Shown: positions 21,418 to 33,812, counted from the first letter of the stretch. The stretch is 64,000 bases of DNA from Piezodorus guildinii (GCA_023052935.1 CM041292.1:134864951-134928950); one strand, 5' to 3'. Notes: generated from the sequence alone by a model not told the origin. Made by a program: numbers and translations.

Positions 21418-22770
21418 CACACCGGGTGTTAGTAATTAGTGGTTATAAGACAATAGCTATTAGTTAAAACATATGTTATAATTACAGCAGGGCCGCATGT
21501 TATAATCAGTAAGTCAATAAAATAGTGATTGATGCTAACTGAAATTTACCTATCTTACTTTAGTTATAATTAATTATCTTTTCGAAAAAATAAAACACAC
21601 AGGATCAACCTAACCAAAATTGATGATTTTTTTTTATTTTATAAATTCAAATCAGAAAATTATACTAAAATAAAACCAACCATTTTACCCAACTTTAAAA
21701 CATAACAAGTATAAATTATGTTTTTTAAATTCAGTGTTATTTTTTTGTCACCGTGATAATACATTTTCCCGATAAAACCGAGTGAACTATCATTCTTATA
21801 CTCCGATCCAGTCGGAAGATCCCATAGGATTTTCCCATACTTCTATTTTTCAAGGAGATCCTCCACCTGGGTAAGACTGATGCTTGGTCTTATATCCGAT
21901 GTCACCCTGTCACCATTCATTCTTTCTGATTCCTAGGACCGGCTCAACTGTTGTGACCTTTTCAATTTCTTTTCTTTCTCTTTGTTCATTCGACACCTCC
22001 TCTATTCCTCCTTTCAGCCGGTAATTCAGCCAGGGATTTATAGCATTTTTTGTTAGTCATCTTTTAGGCTCATGCCAACATTCATCATGAACACTTTTTA
22101 GTATAAGGTTTTAATTTTTTTAGACCCACCTTGCGGCTGCTGCATTTCTATGAATTGAGTTAACTATTATTTCATAAATGTTATGTGCTCTTATAAAACA
22201 ATATTTAAGAGTCATACGTCCAAGTTACTAATGTCTTATTTGTTTAGATTATTTTACCACCAAATAAAATCCTATCGTCATTATTAATCCTTGTAATAAT
22301 AAACGTTGTTAACTCCCAATTCTAACACATATTTTCAAGGAAGAGAGAGAAGACGAAAATTAAGTTTCATTTAAAAAGTTACACAGTGCATTTTTCCTAA
22401 TTTTCACTTAATTTAAATTTTTAAAAATTGGATCACACTTTAAAAATTGTTTCCTTTGACAGATATGAAATTGTGCTGACAAAGCCAGCTGGATACCTCA
22501 TCTTTCAGAAACAGTTTTTATGGATAGCGTGTTTTTATAAATAATAAAGCTTTTTAGCGAAAGTATTTATCCTGATGCTATCCCAGACGCTTTTTAAATT
22601 AATCTCCAGACATACTCATAAGTTTTATAAAATCTGTCTATATATAGAGTGATGTAATACTTGGTTTTCACTAACTCCTTGTAAACCTCGCGATGGATTT
22701 GTTATGTAGGGCATTTTTAAGTACAATACATCGCAATTAAGTTATTCTTTCGATAAAACATAAATAAAAT
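21416..22770. other. No gene seen
   Basis: AT-rich, with a moderately GC-richer section at 21780-22110. No open frame of note and no repeat match in the window. Confidence 0.45.
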
Positions 22771-23066
22771 AAAACCCGTACCTCTACAATCCATACAAGG
22801 GTCTTGGATTTAGCACATATTATTTCTGTTTCACGGCCAATGGTCGTGAAAGGAGGTAATTAGGGGTTGATCACGCTTAGCTACCAGGTTTTCCCCAATT
22901 TTGGGTATCCACTTTATAGAGGCTGGGTGTGCCCCGAGAGGATCTCCATACCCTAGGGTCACTTGACAGCTGAAATAACAATAAATAATTCTGCCTCAGC
23001 CGGGTTCGAACCAGGGAACCGGAAAACAGTTGACTAGTTATCTATCAACTACACCACGTCGCTCCC
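22771..23066 (-). mobile_element. SINE family 1, full-length, minus strand
   Basis: Complete SINE 1 read on the minus strand: GGGAGCGACGTGGTGTAGTTG head, box B-like GGTTCGAACCC, body and AGGTACGGGTTTT end. It has several substitutions in box A, so probably does not recruit polymerase III well. No clear target duplication. Confidence 0.88.
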
Positions 23067-24262
23067 TTATAAGCTGGGAAACTTTAATATGATGTAATAA
23101 TGCCATTACAAAATCTTTCCAAAAATATAAAAGTAGTATAGCCTATATTAAACCACTGGAAAGTGCAAGATTTTAGAAAATTTAGTAAAAGAAGTCGTAC
23201 ATATCAGTAGACATTTTTTGTAACCTTATGAACATCTCATACATATCTTCACTTCTCTCTCTATATAAAATTATTTTGGAATTCTTCTAAATTTCTTTTC
23301 AACTGCTCAACCGATGGATTTTGATACGGCTTTCTCTATCAATCAAGGCATTGCTTGACACCCTTCTTTCCTTACGAAAATCCGGCGTGCGCTAGAGGTT
23401 GGACGCAGCCCGTTCGGGCGTCACTTTCAAAAAAATATTTTCTTATTTTTTAATTTATGCCGTCTGTAAACATTATAAATAAAGCCATTAAACAGTAATG
23501 ACAAATCATTATATTGACATATAAAATGACCCAAAGGTATAACGTTACATTCTAACCTGTGCACAAAATATCATCTGTGTTTCACTTTAAACTAACCAAC
23601 AAAAAACTAAAACAACTTCTATTGACCAATATCTGTTTAAATATAATAATGAATAAAAGTTATAAAATAAACAATATTTTCTTGCTAAGTGTACTTTTCG
23701 TTACGATCAACTCAAAATCGATTAAACAGTGCTTCTTTAGACATAAATGACGTTTATAATTTACCCATATGAAGAAGGGGTAGATCACTAGTAATGTTTA
23801 AATACCTCAAACTAAAAATATAACAACAATAATTGATATATTTAAGGGTTGTAAAAAAAGCTCATCAGAACATGGGGAAAGTTGTGCTTAACACTTATTG
23901 TGTCAGTTCCGGTTCTGTTCGCTACAACCCAATCCATTAACACGAGCCCTTTTGTTTTCAATGAATGGTCCTCCCTTTTTCAGCAACTCCATTCAGCTTA
24001 AAAGCCAGTAACACAGAATCGTTAGCCAACGAAATACAAAATCGTTACCACGATATAAAATAATTACCATCGCTTACAACATATAAATAATGTGCAGTAT
24101 ATCGTATAATTAATTATTTTGAAATATTCATTAAAATGCAAAATATTGTCTAGGTATTTGAAATTTTCAGTGAAATATCTAGCAAAAAAATGTTTTTCAG
24201 CATTAATAAGAGAAACGTAGTTGGAGATAATTATATATCAAATATTAAACCACTAAACAAAA
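23067..24262. other. No gene seen; possible repeat fragment at 23255-23425
   Basis: 23255-23425 resembles the segment at 47520-47720 in style (ATATAAAATT, CAACCGATGGATTTTGATACGG), a pattern common near the ends of Helitron-related and Tc1 elements. Assignment is weak. The 63-codon frame at 23559 has no domain. Confidence 0.35.
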
Positions 24263-25310
24263 AAAATCTTGTGCGGGCAACACAGGACTTTCACTTACAT
24301 CCGTTTTTAAAATTTTTGCGAACTTTGATATAAAAAAAAAAAAAAAAAAAAAATGAGTGAAACCATTAAAGAATTAATTAAATTAAATTAGTATAGAAAC
24401 ATGTGTTTTATTAAAAACTCTATTATAATATTATCTATAATATTCACTTAGTTTTATCGGCTTTTCATCACTCTCTATAACTTTTAAAAGCCTGTGTATA
24501 ACATACTATATTTTCCGAAGTCTTTCTCTTTCAAACGGTATATTATACGCCTATGTTACTGTTCTTATGTTCAAAAACAAAATTGGCGCCCTGTGCTTCA
24601 TTGACGAGCCGCCAGATTGCAGCACCGTCAACATGAATTTTCCTTTTCGGAAACCCAAAAAACAGTTAAGTTTTATCGGCTTTTCATCACTCTCCATTAA
24701 CCTATACAATTCCATGAATCAGATAACATTTTTTCTAAAATCTTTAGCTATCCAACGGTATATTATACATCTATATTACTATTGTTGTGTTCAAAAACAA
24801 ACAAAAAAATGCATAAAAAAATATTTGTTCACTTTTCTCCTTTAGTTGTTTATCTAATTCGCCCAACTTACATTCGCACAACCCGTTATTTATCAACGCT
24901 AATAAGATGATGTTCCAAATTGTTTTTAATCTACAGAATTAAAGGTACTTTAGAAAAAGAAAATTTAAAATATCGGCATTTAAGCGCCATCAGACTATTT
25001 CAATCAGAATAAAACCTACATGATATTAAAGTCCATTAAATTTTACGTCAATATAGCGAGTTTAATTAAAATCGTTAGAGCCGTTTTTGAGAAAATCGTA
25101 AAAAGGTGCTAAATGGGTGGGATAAAGTAGGACTTCCGGTCAGCTGATTTTAGTGAAAAAGTTGCTGTAACATCCTCAGGTGTATAGTAGTCTTAAATAT
25201 CAGGGGACCCAAAAACATGTATTTCCGTTGAAAACTGGAATTCGAAAATTTTCACGATGGCAATACTTTCCCTTACTATATATTTCATATATAGGTAAGT
25301 GAAAGTAATA
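24263..25310 (+). repeat. R1 dispersed repeat, copy D, longest form
   Basis: Head AAAATCTTGTGCGGGCAACA, body shared with copies A, B, C, E, F and H, and an end with a hairpin-forming CTTACTATATATTTCATATA then TAGGTAAG. An internal segment is present twice: TTTTATCGGCTTTTCATCAC starts at about 24452 and again at about 24671, each running through AACGGTATATTATA and GTGTTCAAAAAC-type sequence. A 92-codon frame at 24567 lies in it and is not a gene. Subterminal hairpin and lack of TIRs suggest a Helitron-like non-autonomous element; unproven. Confidence 0.7.
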
Positions 25311-25964
25311 TATACCTACCATAAAATAAAAAATAAAAATTAATTAAAAATGAAAAATGTACTAAACTACGGTTCGGACCAACATATGATTTATAGATGT
25401 TATAAATCATGTTTTAATCTCCAGAGTGCCTTAAACGGTGTAAACTTTAACCGACATTATTATACTATGATACGCAATTTAATACTATGAAATGAAATGT
25501 TATAGTGAAAATCAAGAACTGTAATATTAAAATAAAAGTTGGTTTTATAAACAAATATCAGATAAGGCTGACAGTTCAAAAATACTGAGGTAATTATGAA
25601 ATAATCTTATATTTTTATAAAAATATGTTTCGCTAATACAACGTTAAGAAAATTAACCAAAAATACCAGAGTAAAATTAAATGATATTATTGAAAACTGT
25701 AAAATTAAAGTTTTAGGGAGAACAAAATTATACATATCCAAGAATAATAAAAAAAAAAAAAGCATACCTCTAGAAGACAATGCTTAATTTTCATTGAACA
25801 TACCTAGAACAGAAAAATGTACATATACTAAAATAAAAATTTTATTGATAAAAAATACAAAATAATTGATTATAAAATATAAAAAGATTTTTTTTTATTA
25901 CAAATTGATTGCCATCCATAAATATATACCATTCAACGATAAATAAAAGTAAAAAACTTCATAA
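25311..25964. other. AT-rich stretch, no gene seen
   Basis: Very AT-rich; nothing found apart from the left target duplication of the next LINE at 25951-25964. Confidence 0.5.
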
Positions 25965-26654
25965 TAATAATAATAATAGGCTTAGCGAACCCGAAGGTTC
26001 GATGCCGATACCACCAAATTCCGCCTACACAGACTCGTCCAATGTTCACCATTCAAGCCCAAGCTCCCGAGATCAGCCTTAACGCAATCCTCCCATCTCC
26101 GCTTCGGCCTACCTTTCGGACGCCTACCAGTCGGATCAGCAAATACTAACTTTCTAGGAATCCGCTCGTCATCGAGCCCAACAACTTTACTCGCCCATTT
26201 GAGTCTCCGCGATGCAATCAGCTCAATTATATTCACAGGATGTAAGTTCCGCAATTCCGCGTTATGCAACCTTCTAAACTCCCCAGTGGCCTCATCTCTC
26301 TTTGGACCAAATATTTTACGCAATACCTTATTTTCGAAAACCTTAAGCCGTTGTTCATCCTTTAAAGTAAGCGGCCACGTTTCACATCCGTAAAGAACCG
26401 TTGGAAGAATAATAGTTTTATAAATTCTAATCTTTAAGTTTTTAGATAGAAGCCGCGAAACTAAGTAACTTAGCAACTGAATAATAACACGCATTTCCCA
26501 CCTTTAACCGGGACTTTATTTCTTCCTGGATTTCATTTTTTCTAGTTATAATTGAACCTAAATACTTGAATTTCTCTACGTGTTCAAAAGTACGACCTGA
26601 TACATCAATATCACCAAGATCGACACCGTTAAAACGTCGGAACTTCGGACATGG
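25965..26654 (-). mobile_element. 5'-truncated LINE with 14-bp target duplication
   Basis: A minus-strand non-LTR retrotransposon fragment with a short (TTA)n tail at 25965-25978 and the C-terminal part of the reverse transcriptase polyprotein. It is flanked by a perfect 14-bp direct repeat AAAAAACTTCATAA at 25951-25964 and 26655-26668, which fixes both ends. The TTA-type tail suggests an RTE or related clade. Confidence 0.93.
25982..26654 (-). pseudogene. LINE reverse transcriptase C-terminal fragment
   Basis: Reads from 26654 downwards: FNGVDLGDIDVSGRTFEHVE, KFKYLGSIITRKNEIQEEIK, then after a one-base frameshift near 26450 SKNLKIRIYKTIILPTVLYG and CETWPLTLKDEQRLKVFENK, ending with a GRRPKGRPKRRWEDCVKADL segment. 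The YLGSxI, LYGCETW and RLRWxGHV/RPxxRW series are the thumb and C-terminal signatures that follow the catalytic domain in many LINEs. The catalytic FADD box is absent because the copy is 5'-truncated. Original function: target-primed reverse transcription in the nucleus. Not functional here. Confidence 0.9.
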
Positions 26655-26668
26655 AAAAAACTTCATAA

Positions 26669-27165
26669 ACAACAGGAAAACACTATTTCAATGGTTAAAG
26701 TAAGAAATCAATAAGTTCACGCATTAGAGTTTTATTTTGACGATAAATAATATTTTAAAAAATACATTTTAAAAACCAAAATTGACATCACAATGTCACA
26801 AACATTCTTAACTTATGGACTTTTTTTTCCGTTTTTTCTCCAAGCGTATAGTAAATACAATACTATTTTTTTGTAAAGATACTCGAACGCAATTACGGGT
26901 AATAAGTTTACAAGAGCTGTAAATAAACAAAATTATTTTTTGGACTGCGTAATCTATTTCATATACGAAAGATGAAACTATAGGTGTATCATAAATGAAT
27001 TATAATTAAAGACACCACGAATATCCTATTAGAAAACAAAAATGAAACTTCTACCTAAGATTTTTATTTATTTAGAATAAAGGGGTTTACCGGATTGATT
27101 TATACAATAAGATTAAATTTTTGATATAATAGAATTATAAAAATATATATTTCTTATTAACATTA
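26669..27165. other. AT-rich stretch, no gene seen
   Basis: Nothing recognised. Confidence 0.5.
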
Positions 27166-27341
27166 GGAGCAGGATAGAACAGTGCTCAGGACAATATTAT
27201 TTTACAACAGTTGAAGGTCGACGTGGGATCAGAAGACACTTTTTATTCTCTATAAAGTGGATAATTGAAAACTGAGGAAAAACTTAGGGGATGAGCATGA
27301 TTAACTATGCACTGAACCTAATATGAATAGTGCAGGTTTAT
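27166..27341 (+). mobile_element. SINE family 1, decayed and shortened copy
   Basis: Order of SINE 1 landmarks is kept: GGAGCAGGATAGAACAGTGC head, CTCTATAAAGTGGATA, GAGGAAAAACTTAGGGGATG, GAGCATGATTAA, end TGCAGGTTT. Box B and part of the body are lost. One of the oldest SINE copies here. Confidence 0.72.
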
Positions 27342-29719
27342 TTATAATTATTACTGTATTTCTTACATTAATATTTATTTAAATAAAAACGTATATGTAC
27401 AAAACATCCGGATCCAAGTTCTCAAGGCTCATATAAATTGTTTTTTCCAACTTAGCCACATTCAGAACAGAATTTACATCTTTGTTTCTCTGTAATGTAA
27501 GTCATTAGAAATGATACTTTTATATACAATGTTTATCCTCAGTTGGACTGCAATACTTGGATAGCAAGCAAAAGAAAGGTGCAACAAAATAAATTTCAAA
27601 AGAAAAATTTGAATAAATATTTGCAACTTGAAACACCCTCAAATCATCCCTTTGAGGTGGCCACCCATAACTTTTCCAGGTCTCTCATAAATTATTCAAT
27701 TTGAACAAATATAAAACACTGCCGATACCACTGACTAGGGAAGGACTCTGTAGTTTTATTTGTACCGTACAAATATTTTACATTTCCATAAGGATGAAAA
27801 GAAAACTGGACCGTAAAGAAGAATGTAAAAAGTCCGTGGAATCAACAGGTAAGGAGGAGAGAAGCTGTGCCAGGTTTTATGTTTTTGCTTCATAAAAGAG
27901 AGAAAGAGAGAGAGGGGGAGAGATGGGCTAGGCGTTAAGTACGAAGAGTGAGGCCATAAAAAAGGATATAAACCAGAGGAGGGGAAATGGTGATCAGTTT
28001 TGCGGCCGGAGAAGAAGAAAGATGTTTTATTCAGTAGCAGGCTGGCCTGTAATTTGGGAGCCACTCGCCGGTCACCAACGAGACACAGCCCGCCCATCGT
28101 CAAACGCAAACAAACTTTACAGGAACCAAGATCTAACCATCTCTCTCGAAAGATTTGATGTCCAACTAAGATTAATTAAGTACTAACTAAAATTTTCAAA
28201 ACAGGTACCAAAACCTGATGAGTGCCATCATCCAAAATGACAATCATCTTCTCCAGCATAATAAATCATTTCAGCTAAACCCTGACATGACACAAGCTAT
28301 TGCATATCGTCGGAAACAATGCGAAGTCATCAAGTCAAAACTGTTTTACTTGGCGTTATTTATTTTTACGAACTTTGATATAAAAAAAAACAAAAAAACA
28401 ATTTACTACATTCTATATTATATCTCCAACTTGTTAATGTATATTGTTTAGAAGAAAAAAACATGAAAATTTAACTTATTAAACGTTTTGGTACCTTTCG
28501 CTCAGATTTTGACATTATTACATTATTTCAATCTTCTTCAGAAGAGTTGAATGAAATCAAGATCTGTAAAAAGATCACTGAGATTTTAAACAATTTTAAC
28601 TAAACTACTAGTTAATGTCAAGTTGAAATTACCAGGATTAATTTTTAAAACAACTCTTAAAATCTGCTGCCTACCAACATTTTTTATTTTTTGTAATTTA
28701 CAACTGTATTAAACAACACAATGAGTAAATATGCAGAATAAAGATGACTTTTCATGACATGAAAAATGTATTGAGAAAGAACTAACCAGTGGTAGCACTT
28801 GACTAACTATTTTAAGACAGTAGGTACCGAGGCCACCTTTTTTTCAATCGCCTCGGAGGGTTATCAGGGATATCTAAAGAAGATGAATTAGGGACAAGTG
28901 GGTTTGTGTGGGCAGGAAGTTTAGAATGAAAAAAGGTATCAATCACAGGCTATGCCTGCAACAAATGGGATGTTTAGGTCATTATGGAGGAGTTGATTTG
29001 TGATAAAATGAGGGGCATTCGCATTCAGGATTTCGCGAAGGATTTAGGATTGTTAGAATTGGATGCGGGAGGAGTCTACCAACATTAATTTTAATTAAAT
29101 TTCGACAAAAAGCTGATAACTTAAGCTAATAAATTACTAGATCAAAACAGTACCTGATAATCTTTACAGTGAATATTTCAAACCTCAATTAATTTTTAAT
29201 AGGTATTCTTTGATAAACAGATTTTTACAGATCATCTTTTCCATCTAACCATGGAGGGATGGATTTTATTTATTTATTTATTTTTTTTTTTTACTAATAT
29301 TAAATGATTCGCTTGGTATGAAGAAAAAAAAAATGCAAAAAGCTTCTAAGAAGAATATGTAACATTATTAATAAGGGTTTGGAGGAGGGGAGAATGTTCT
29401 TTATTTTATAGAAAGGAATGTAACTCTTTGTTGACTGGGTGACAAACCGTCAGATGAATCATTAGAACAACAAAATAATACCACTTAAAAGGATTCCATG
29501 AGCAATAATAACTGCAGCCTTTTAGAATGCTTTCAAGTTTGTTTGGGACAAATAAACATGGATGGAGGCTCAGAAACTTCAAACACAGTGAACAGCTGAT
29601 ACAATACAGTCATTTAAAAGCTGATGGGCCAAATGGAGTTGGTAACGAAGAACGTTGTAAAGACACGGAGAGGGAAAGCAGAAGGATTGGATTACAATAA
29701 ATTAAAAGAAAACATTCTA
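27342..29719. other. No gene identified; GC-richer patches at 27900-28110 and 28800-29060
   Basis: 27900-28110 has a GA-rich run followed by a GC-rich stretch near 27990-28100; 28800-29060 is another GC-richer patch. A 77-codon frame at 28218-28451 begins in DNA of more balanced composition (MSAIIQNDNHLLQHNKSFQL) but runs into low-complexity sequence, and I cannot assign it. Confidence 0.4.
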
Positions 29720-29860
29720 ACTACTCTTTGTAAAATAAGTAAAACACTCATAGAAAAATTAAGAAATTGAAAAAAAATAGCTATTATAAATTGTTATAAT
29801 AACTATTTTTTTAATTCCTTAATTTTTCCTATGAGTGTGTCATTTCTTTTACAAAGAGTA

Positions 29861-29862
<2 letters not shown>
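29720..29862. mobile_element. 143-bp fold-back MITE next to a microsatellite
   Basis: Arms of about 70 bases: ACTACTCTTTGTAAAATAAG outer left; the complement of ACTACTCTTTGTAAAAGAAA outer right. The 29789-29792 centre is a tiny loop. The right end passes directly into (GT)n then (AT)n. No coding capacity. Confidence 0.85.

Positions 29863-29934
<72 letters not shown>
29863..29934. repeat. (GT)n(AT)n compound microsatellite
   Basis: About 11 GT units followed by about 24 AT units, starting at the last base of the fold-back element. Confidence 0.95.
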
Positions 29935-29937
<3 letters not shown>

Positions 29938-31849
29938 AAATATTATTATCATGGGTCTATTTGCACATTAGTGACTAAGAAGAATGCAAGCATACGATCT
30001 AGATTCTTAGGTACTCTTTTTCGTGAGTAAAGAATTAAAATACATACGATATACATGTAGATATTATAAAATGGACTAGATACTAAATATAAAGCTTGAT
30101 GTAGGTCAAAAATAAAAGAGTACTGAACAAACTTCTTGATTAGCTATTTATGGATATGAAAAGGAATTTTTTTTTTTTTTAATAATGCGGTAATTTATAT
30201 TTTTAATTCTTATAAATAAATGACATTTTATTTAATATCAATTACTATTATAGAAGAGTAATTTAGGATATGATTATATCAATTGGAACATTCTATTTAC
30301 ATTTTATTTAAAATTGCAAGGAGACCCATCTACTAACCATTAATGTAATAATCTTATATTTAAAGATTAGTTATAAAATATTTTCTATTGATTTTCTCCT
30401 TCTTGTTTCTACTTGTTACTACTAAAAAATAAAATAATTTGTATTTCCTAAGTTTTTTAAATCATTTTACGCAACGTGCAAATTTGTATTGTTCTACAAG
30501 TTACTACTATTAATACTATCATTGTATAGTAGTAGAAAAAATAACTATGATAATGACCATATAACATAGTTGAGAAATCATTACTTAGCTATTAGGCCAT
30601 TAATATTACTAACCCCCTGGAACCTATGGTAAAAGAGGTTAGGAGACAAAGAACCCAAACAGCCGGCTATAGAGCGGCCACAAAAGAAATCAAACACCTC
30701 GCTGACGTTGCACCTGCTAGGAAGAAGTTCCGTAATTGTCCCTTCCCATTTGTTGAGATGTCAGTCCAGCCACTGGAGGCTCAGGATGTTCGGGAGTCCA
30801 AGTGACGCATCAGTTCCAGCCAGCTCGCTGGATTACAGGGAACCCACATCACTCACACGCAGTTACCTTTCTCAGAGGCCTGGCTACTGTCAGCGCCCAT
30901 GCCCAGCCAGCAAAAAACTATTTTATATTAATGAGCTATAATTCCGTCCGGCACCGGCTCACTCACTCGATTCAAACACGCACAGGACTTCACGGTTTGT
31001 TCTCGTCTACAATAGGAATAGTAAATGTTTCTGTCATGGACTTTATCGTTGTCACGCTCCCCAAAAAACAACAAATAACCATATTTAATCGTTCGATTTT
31101 CAACAATCGATTGCATGGTATATTGCATTAACTTTGATGTAGTGCAGATGAAACAATATCCCTGAAATAATGTGGAAGAATAAAAGGACTAATTCAACTA
31201 ACGATTACTCGTTTAATTTTAATATTCTAGAGTTTTATAACATTACAAACTAATTTAAAACCAATTGGTTCATGTAAAAAGATAAATAAATTCTTAAAAT
31301 TAACATGGTGACAATTTATTCAAACAAATAGATGTCATTTTATTATTCGAATGCTTTCAGTAAGCAAAATTAATTAATATATTTCTGGTACAGTTATTAA
31401 ATTTCAAGACGAGTATACTGTTCATTTAGGAGGGAATATTCTGAAGATTACTATTTTAATTTTAGACCTAGAAAAAGGTTAAAATTAATTCCTCAGGTCT
31501 TTTACGAATCAGATAAAAGTTGTACAATAAAAAATAAATGAAATAGTTCATCAATAATATACTTTAAATTATTGTATAACTTCATTAATGTTACATTATT
31601 TCTACATTAACTAGAAATGTAACTTCAAGGTAAACTAGAGAGATATGACAAATAACAGGTAGTCGAAAACTTCTGCCACTAATTCAATACTTTAATTTTA
31701 CTTCCTTTACTTTTATTGTTTTATTTACTCTTTTCTCGTTCAGTTGGATATGAATTTTTTTCAATAAATGCAAACAATACACTATTTAAATCAATGATAT
31801 GAAATAGTAATTGATTCCGCAAAATTATAGGGAAAAAAATTTAAAACAT
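29935..31849. other. No gene identified; GC-richer island at 30600-31080
   Basis: The island is one of the most GC-rich of the window and has overlapping open frames of 66-109 codons in three frames and on both strands. Overlapping frames of similar length are what GC composition alone produces, and none shows a domain. No repeat match here. Candidate regulatory or unannotated single-copy sequence. Confidence 0.4.
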
Positions 31850-32340
31850 CGGAATTGAAACTATTTTCATTTTCAATCAGAATGAAATATATTTGATATT
31901 AAAGACCAATCGGGGAGCGGCGTGGTCTAGTGGATAGAGCACTAGTCTGCTATGCTCCGGGTCCTGGGTTCGAATCCCGGCTGTGGCAGAAATATTATTT
32001 ATTCTGTTAATTCAGTCGGGGGACGACCCTAGGGTATGGAGACCCTCCTGGGGCAGACCCAGCCTCTATAAAGTGGGTACCCAAATTAATTGGGGAAAAA
32101 ACCTGGCGGCTGAGCGTGATTAAGGCCTAATCACCTCATTGCACTGCCGTTGGCCTAGAAACAGTACGAATCTCTATATGTACTGAGCCCAAGACCCTTC
32201 ATGGGTTGCAGTGGTACAGGTTTTATTAAAGACCAATCAATGTCGTATCAAAATAGTGTGTTTAATCGAAATCGTTAAAGCCGAGAAAACCGTACAAAGG
32301 AGCAACTTGTATAAAAAAATGCTATAGTTCGTCGAATTCG
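31850..32340 (+). repeat. R1 dispersed repeat, copy H, split by SINE 1
   Basis: Left part (AATCAGAATGAAATATATTT, GATATTAAAGACC) and right part (GTTTAATCGAAATCGTTAAA, GCCGAGAAAACCGTA) are contiguous in the other R1 copies (for example 25005-25105). SINE 1 sits between them. Confidence 0.75.
31912..32223 (+). mobile_element. SINE family 1 with perfect 15-bp target duplication
   Basis: Full-length, little-decayed copy: GGGAGCGGCGTGGTCTAGTG head, box B GGTTCGAATCC, end GCAGTGGTACAGGTTT. Flanked by TATTAAAGACCAATC at 31897-31911 and 32224-32238. The closest relative is the copy at 1127. It inserted after R1 was in place. Confidence 0.95.
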
Positions 32341-32494
32341 GTTAATATGTTGTAAAATTTCAGGCATTAACGTTTGTAAAATATAAAATTTCAGCTTCAT
32401 AATATTTATCATGACTTGTCATACACACACACACACTCAGCATTTTGCGAAACTGCAGTTAGGAGACCTTAATTTCAAAAATCTAGAAAAAGAA

Positions 32495-33106
32495 TATGGG
32501 TCAATCTATTTGAAATTGTCTAATTTTCATTAATTTTGTCGCTCGACATTTTTAATTTTTGTGTTTTTTTGATTAATTATTCTCTATCATCTCGTGAATA
32601 TCAAACCATAAATTAAAAAAAATTCGGACCAATACTTTTAGTTAGCTCCGCAGGGAAAAACATGTGATGGAAAATTTTTCTAAATCCTATAATTTTTTAG
32701 ACATCAAACCGAAACAAAAATTAGCTATAAGATAAGAATATGCTTTCTATTTTGTGTCCCCTACAACTCAATATCTAAATATTGAAAAAGTTGTTAAAAA
32801 AATTCACGAAAATGAATAAAAAACAAGATTTTTAACAAGATAAAAGTAAATAAAGGAAAATAGACTTACTTTTAATATTTTTTTTCAATATCGCTTAGTG
32901 ATAGTCATATTTGCTGCAAAAATCTAACCTAAAACGGCTGCAACACTAAAAGTATTTGCCAGATTATTCAATTTTTTTTTTTTTTTTTCTCTTTTTTTTT
33001 TTTTTTCTATATTTACGCAAGAATGAGAATATCTGGACAAAAAATCAAGAAAATCAAAAATGTCGAGCGGCAAGGTCTGCATGAGTTCGAATGGATTGAC
33101 CCATAC
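32495..33106. mobile_element. R3: long-TIR non-autonomous DNA element
   Basis: The two ends are imperfect inverted repeats of about 100 bases. From each outer end inward: ATATGGGTCAATCTATTTGAA (left) or TATGGGTCAATCCATTCGAA (right), then CGCTCGACATTTTT-ATTTT in both. A stretch of two oligo-T runs lies at 32971-33007. The inner segment ACGGCTGCAACACTAAAAGT recurs at about 57985 with a matching end at 58122-58131. No transposase frame. Superfamily unknown; TSD not clear. Confidence 0.68.
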
Positions 33107-33812
33107 GAAAATAAAATTAATAATACTCATAAATTAAAAAATCGAATAAAAATATCATCCTTCAATAAAACGAAAAAAAAGTAGTTGGAATTAAAATAAA
33201 CTTGCAAAACGATTATATTGGATTCGACAACATGAAATGTCAAAAGAATATATAACAGAATATAAATTTCAATCAATACATTAGCAAATGTTGAAATGGG
33301 TAATTATTAACTGAAGCGGATGATGAGCCGTGATTAAATTTATTAATTAGCCCATTTACTTGTTGTATATATTATATGTACAGTTGTAAATATCAATAAA
33401 ATGTTTAAAAAAAAAAAAAATTATTGACTTATTTTATTAAATTCAAAATTGACCAGCAATAATATTAGTAAACGCCCAGGCGTGGAAGTTGTTTCACAAA
33501 GCTTGGTAAACTTTCATAAAATGTTAGTAGGCTCAGAATGGTATTCTTTAACTAATAATTAATAGTAGTCTATAAAAGTAATAGTCATCATAAAGCTAGT
33601 GAAGTAATTGATCGAGCAATTATCTAATCATCCCTCTAAGGTTGTTTTAAAGATCGGATCGTAACTGGCAAGTAGGAAAAAAACTAAACTACTAAAAAAA
33701 ATAATGATATATCAACAGCATGGAAAAACAAATTCCTTTTACTGAAACACCAAATTAAAAACCATAAAATAAAAGGATATAATAATAAACTAATATAACA
33801 TAAAACAAATTA
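33107..33812. other. AT-rich stretch, no gene seen
   Basis: Contains AATAAAATGTTTAAAA-like sequence ending in an oligo-A run near 33405-33419, possibly an old retrocopy tail, without a target duplication that I can find. Confidence 0.45.

Noticed and set aside
23559..23750. 63-codon frame as a gene
   Set aside because: No domain and typical AT-rich composition.
28480..28620. Another hammerhead-like repeat (CTGAAGAAG ... GAGCGAAAGG on the minus strand)
   Set aside because: The stem would be long and imperfect and the core differs; too weak to claim.
30708..31131. Several overlapping frames in the GC-rich island as a gene
   Set aside because: Three frames on two strands are open at once, which composition explains; no conserved pattern is visible.
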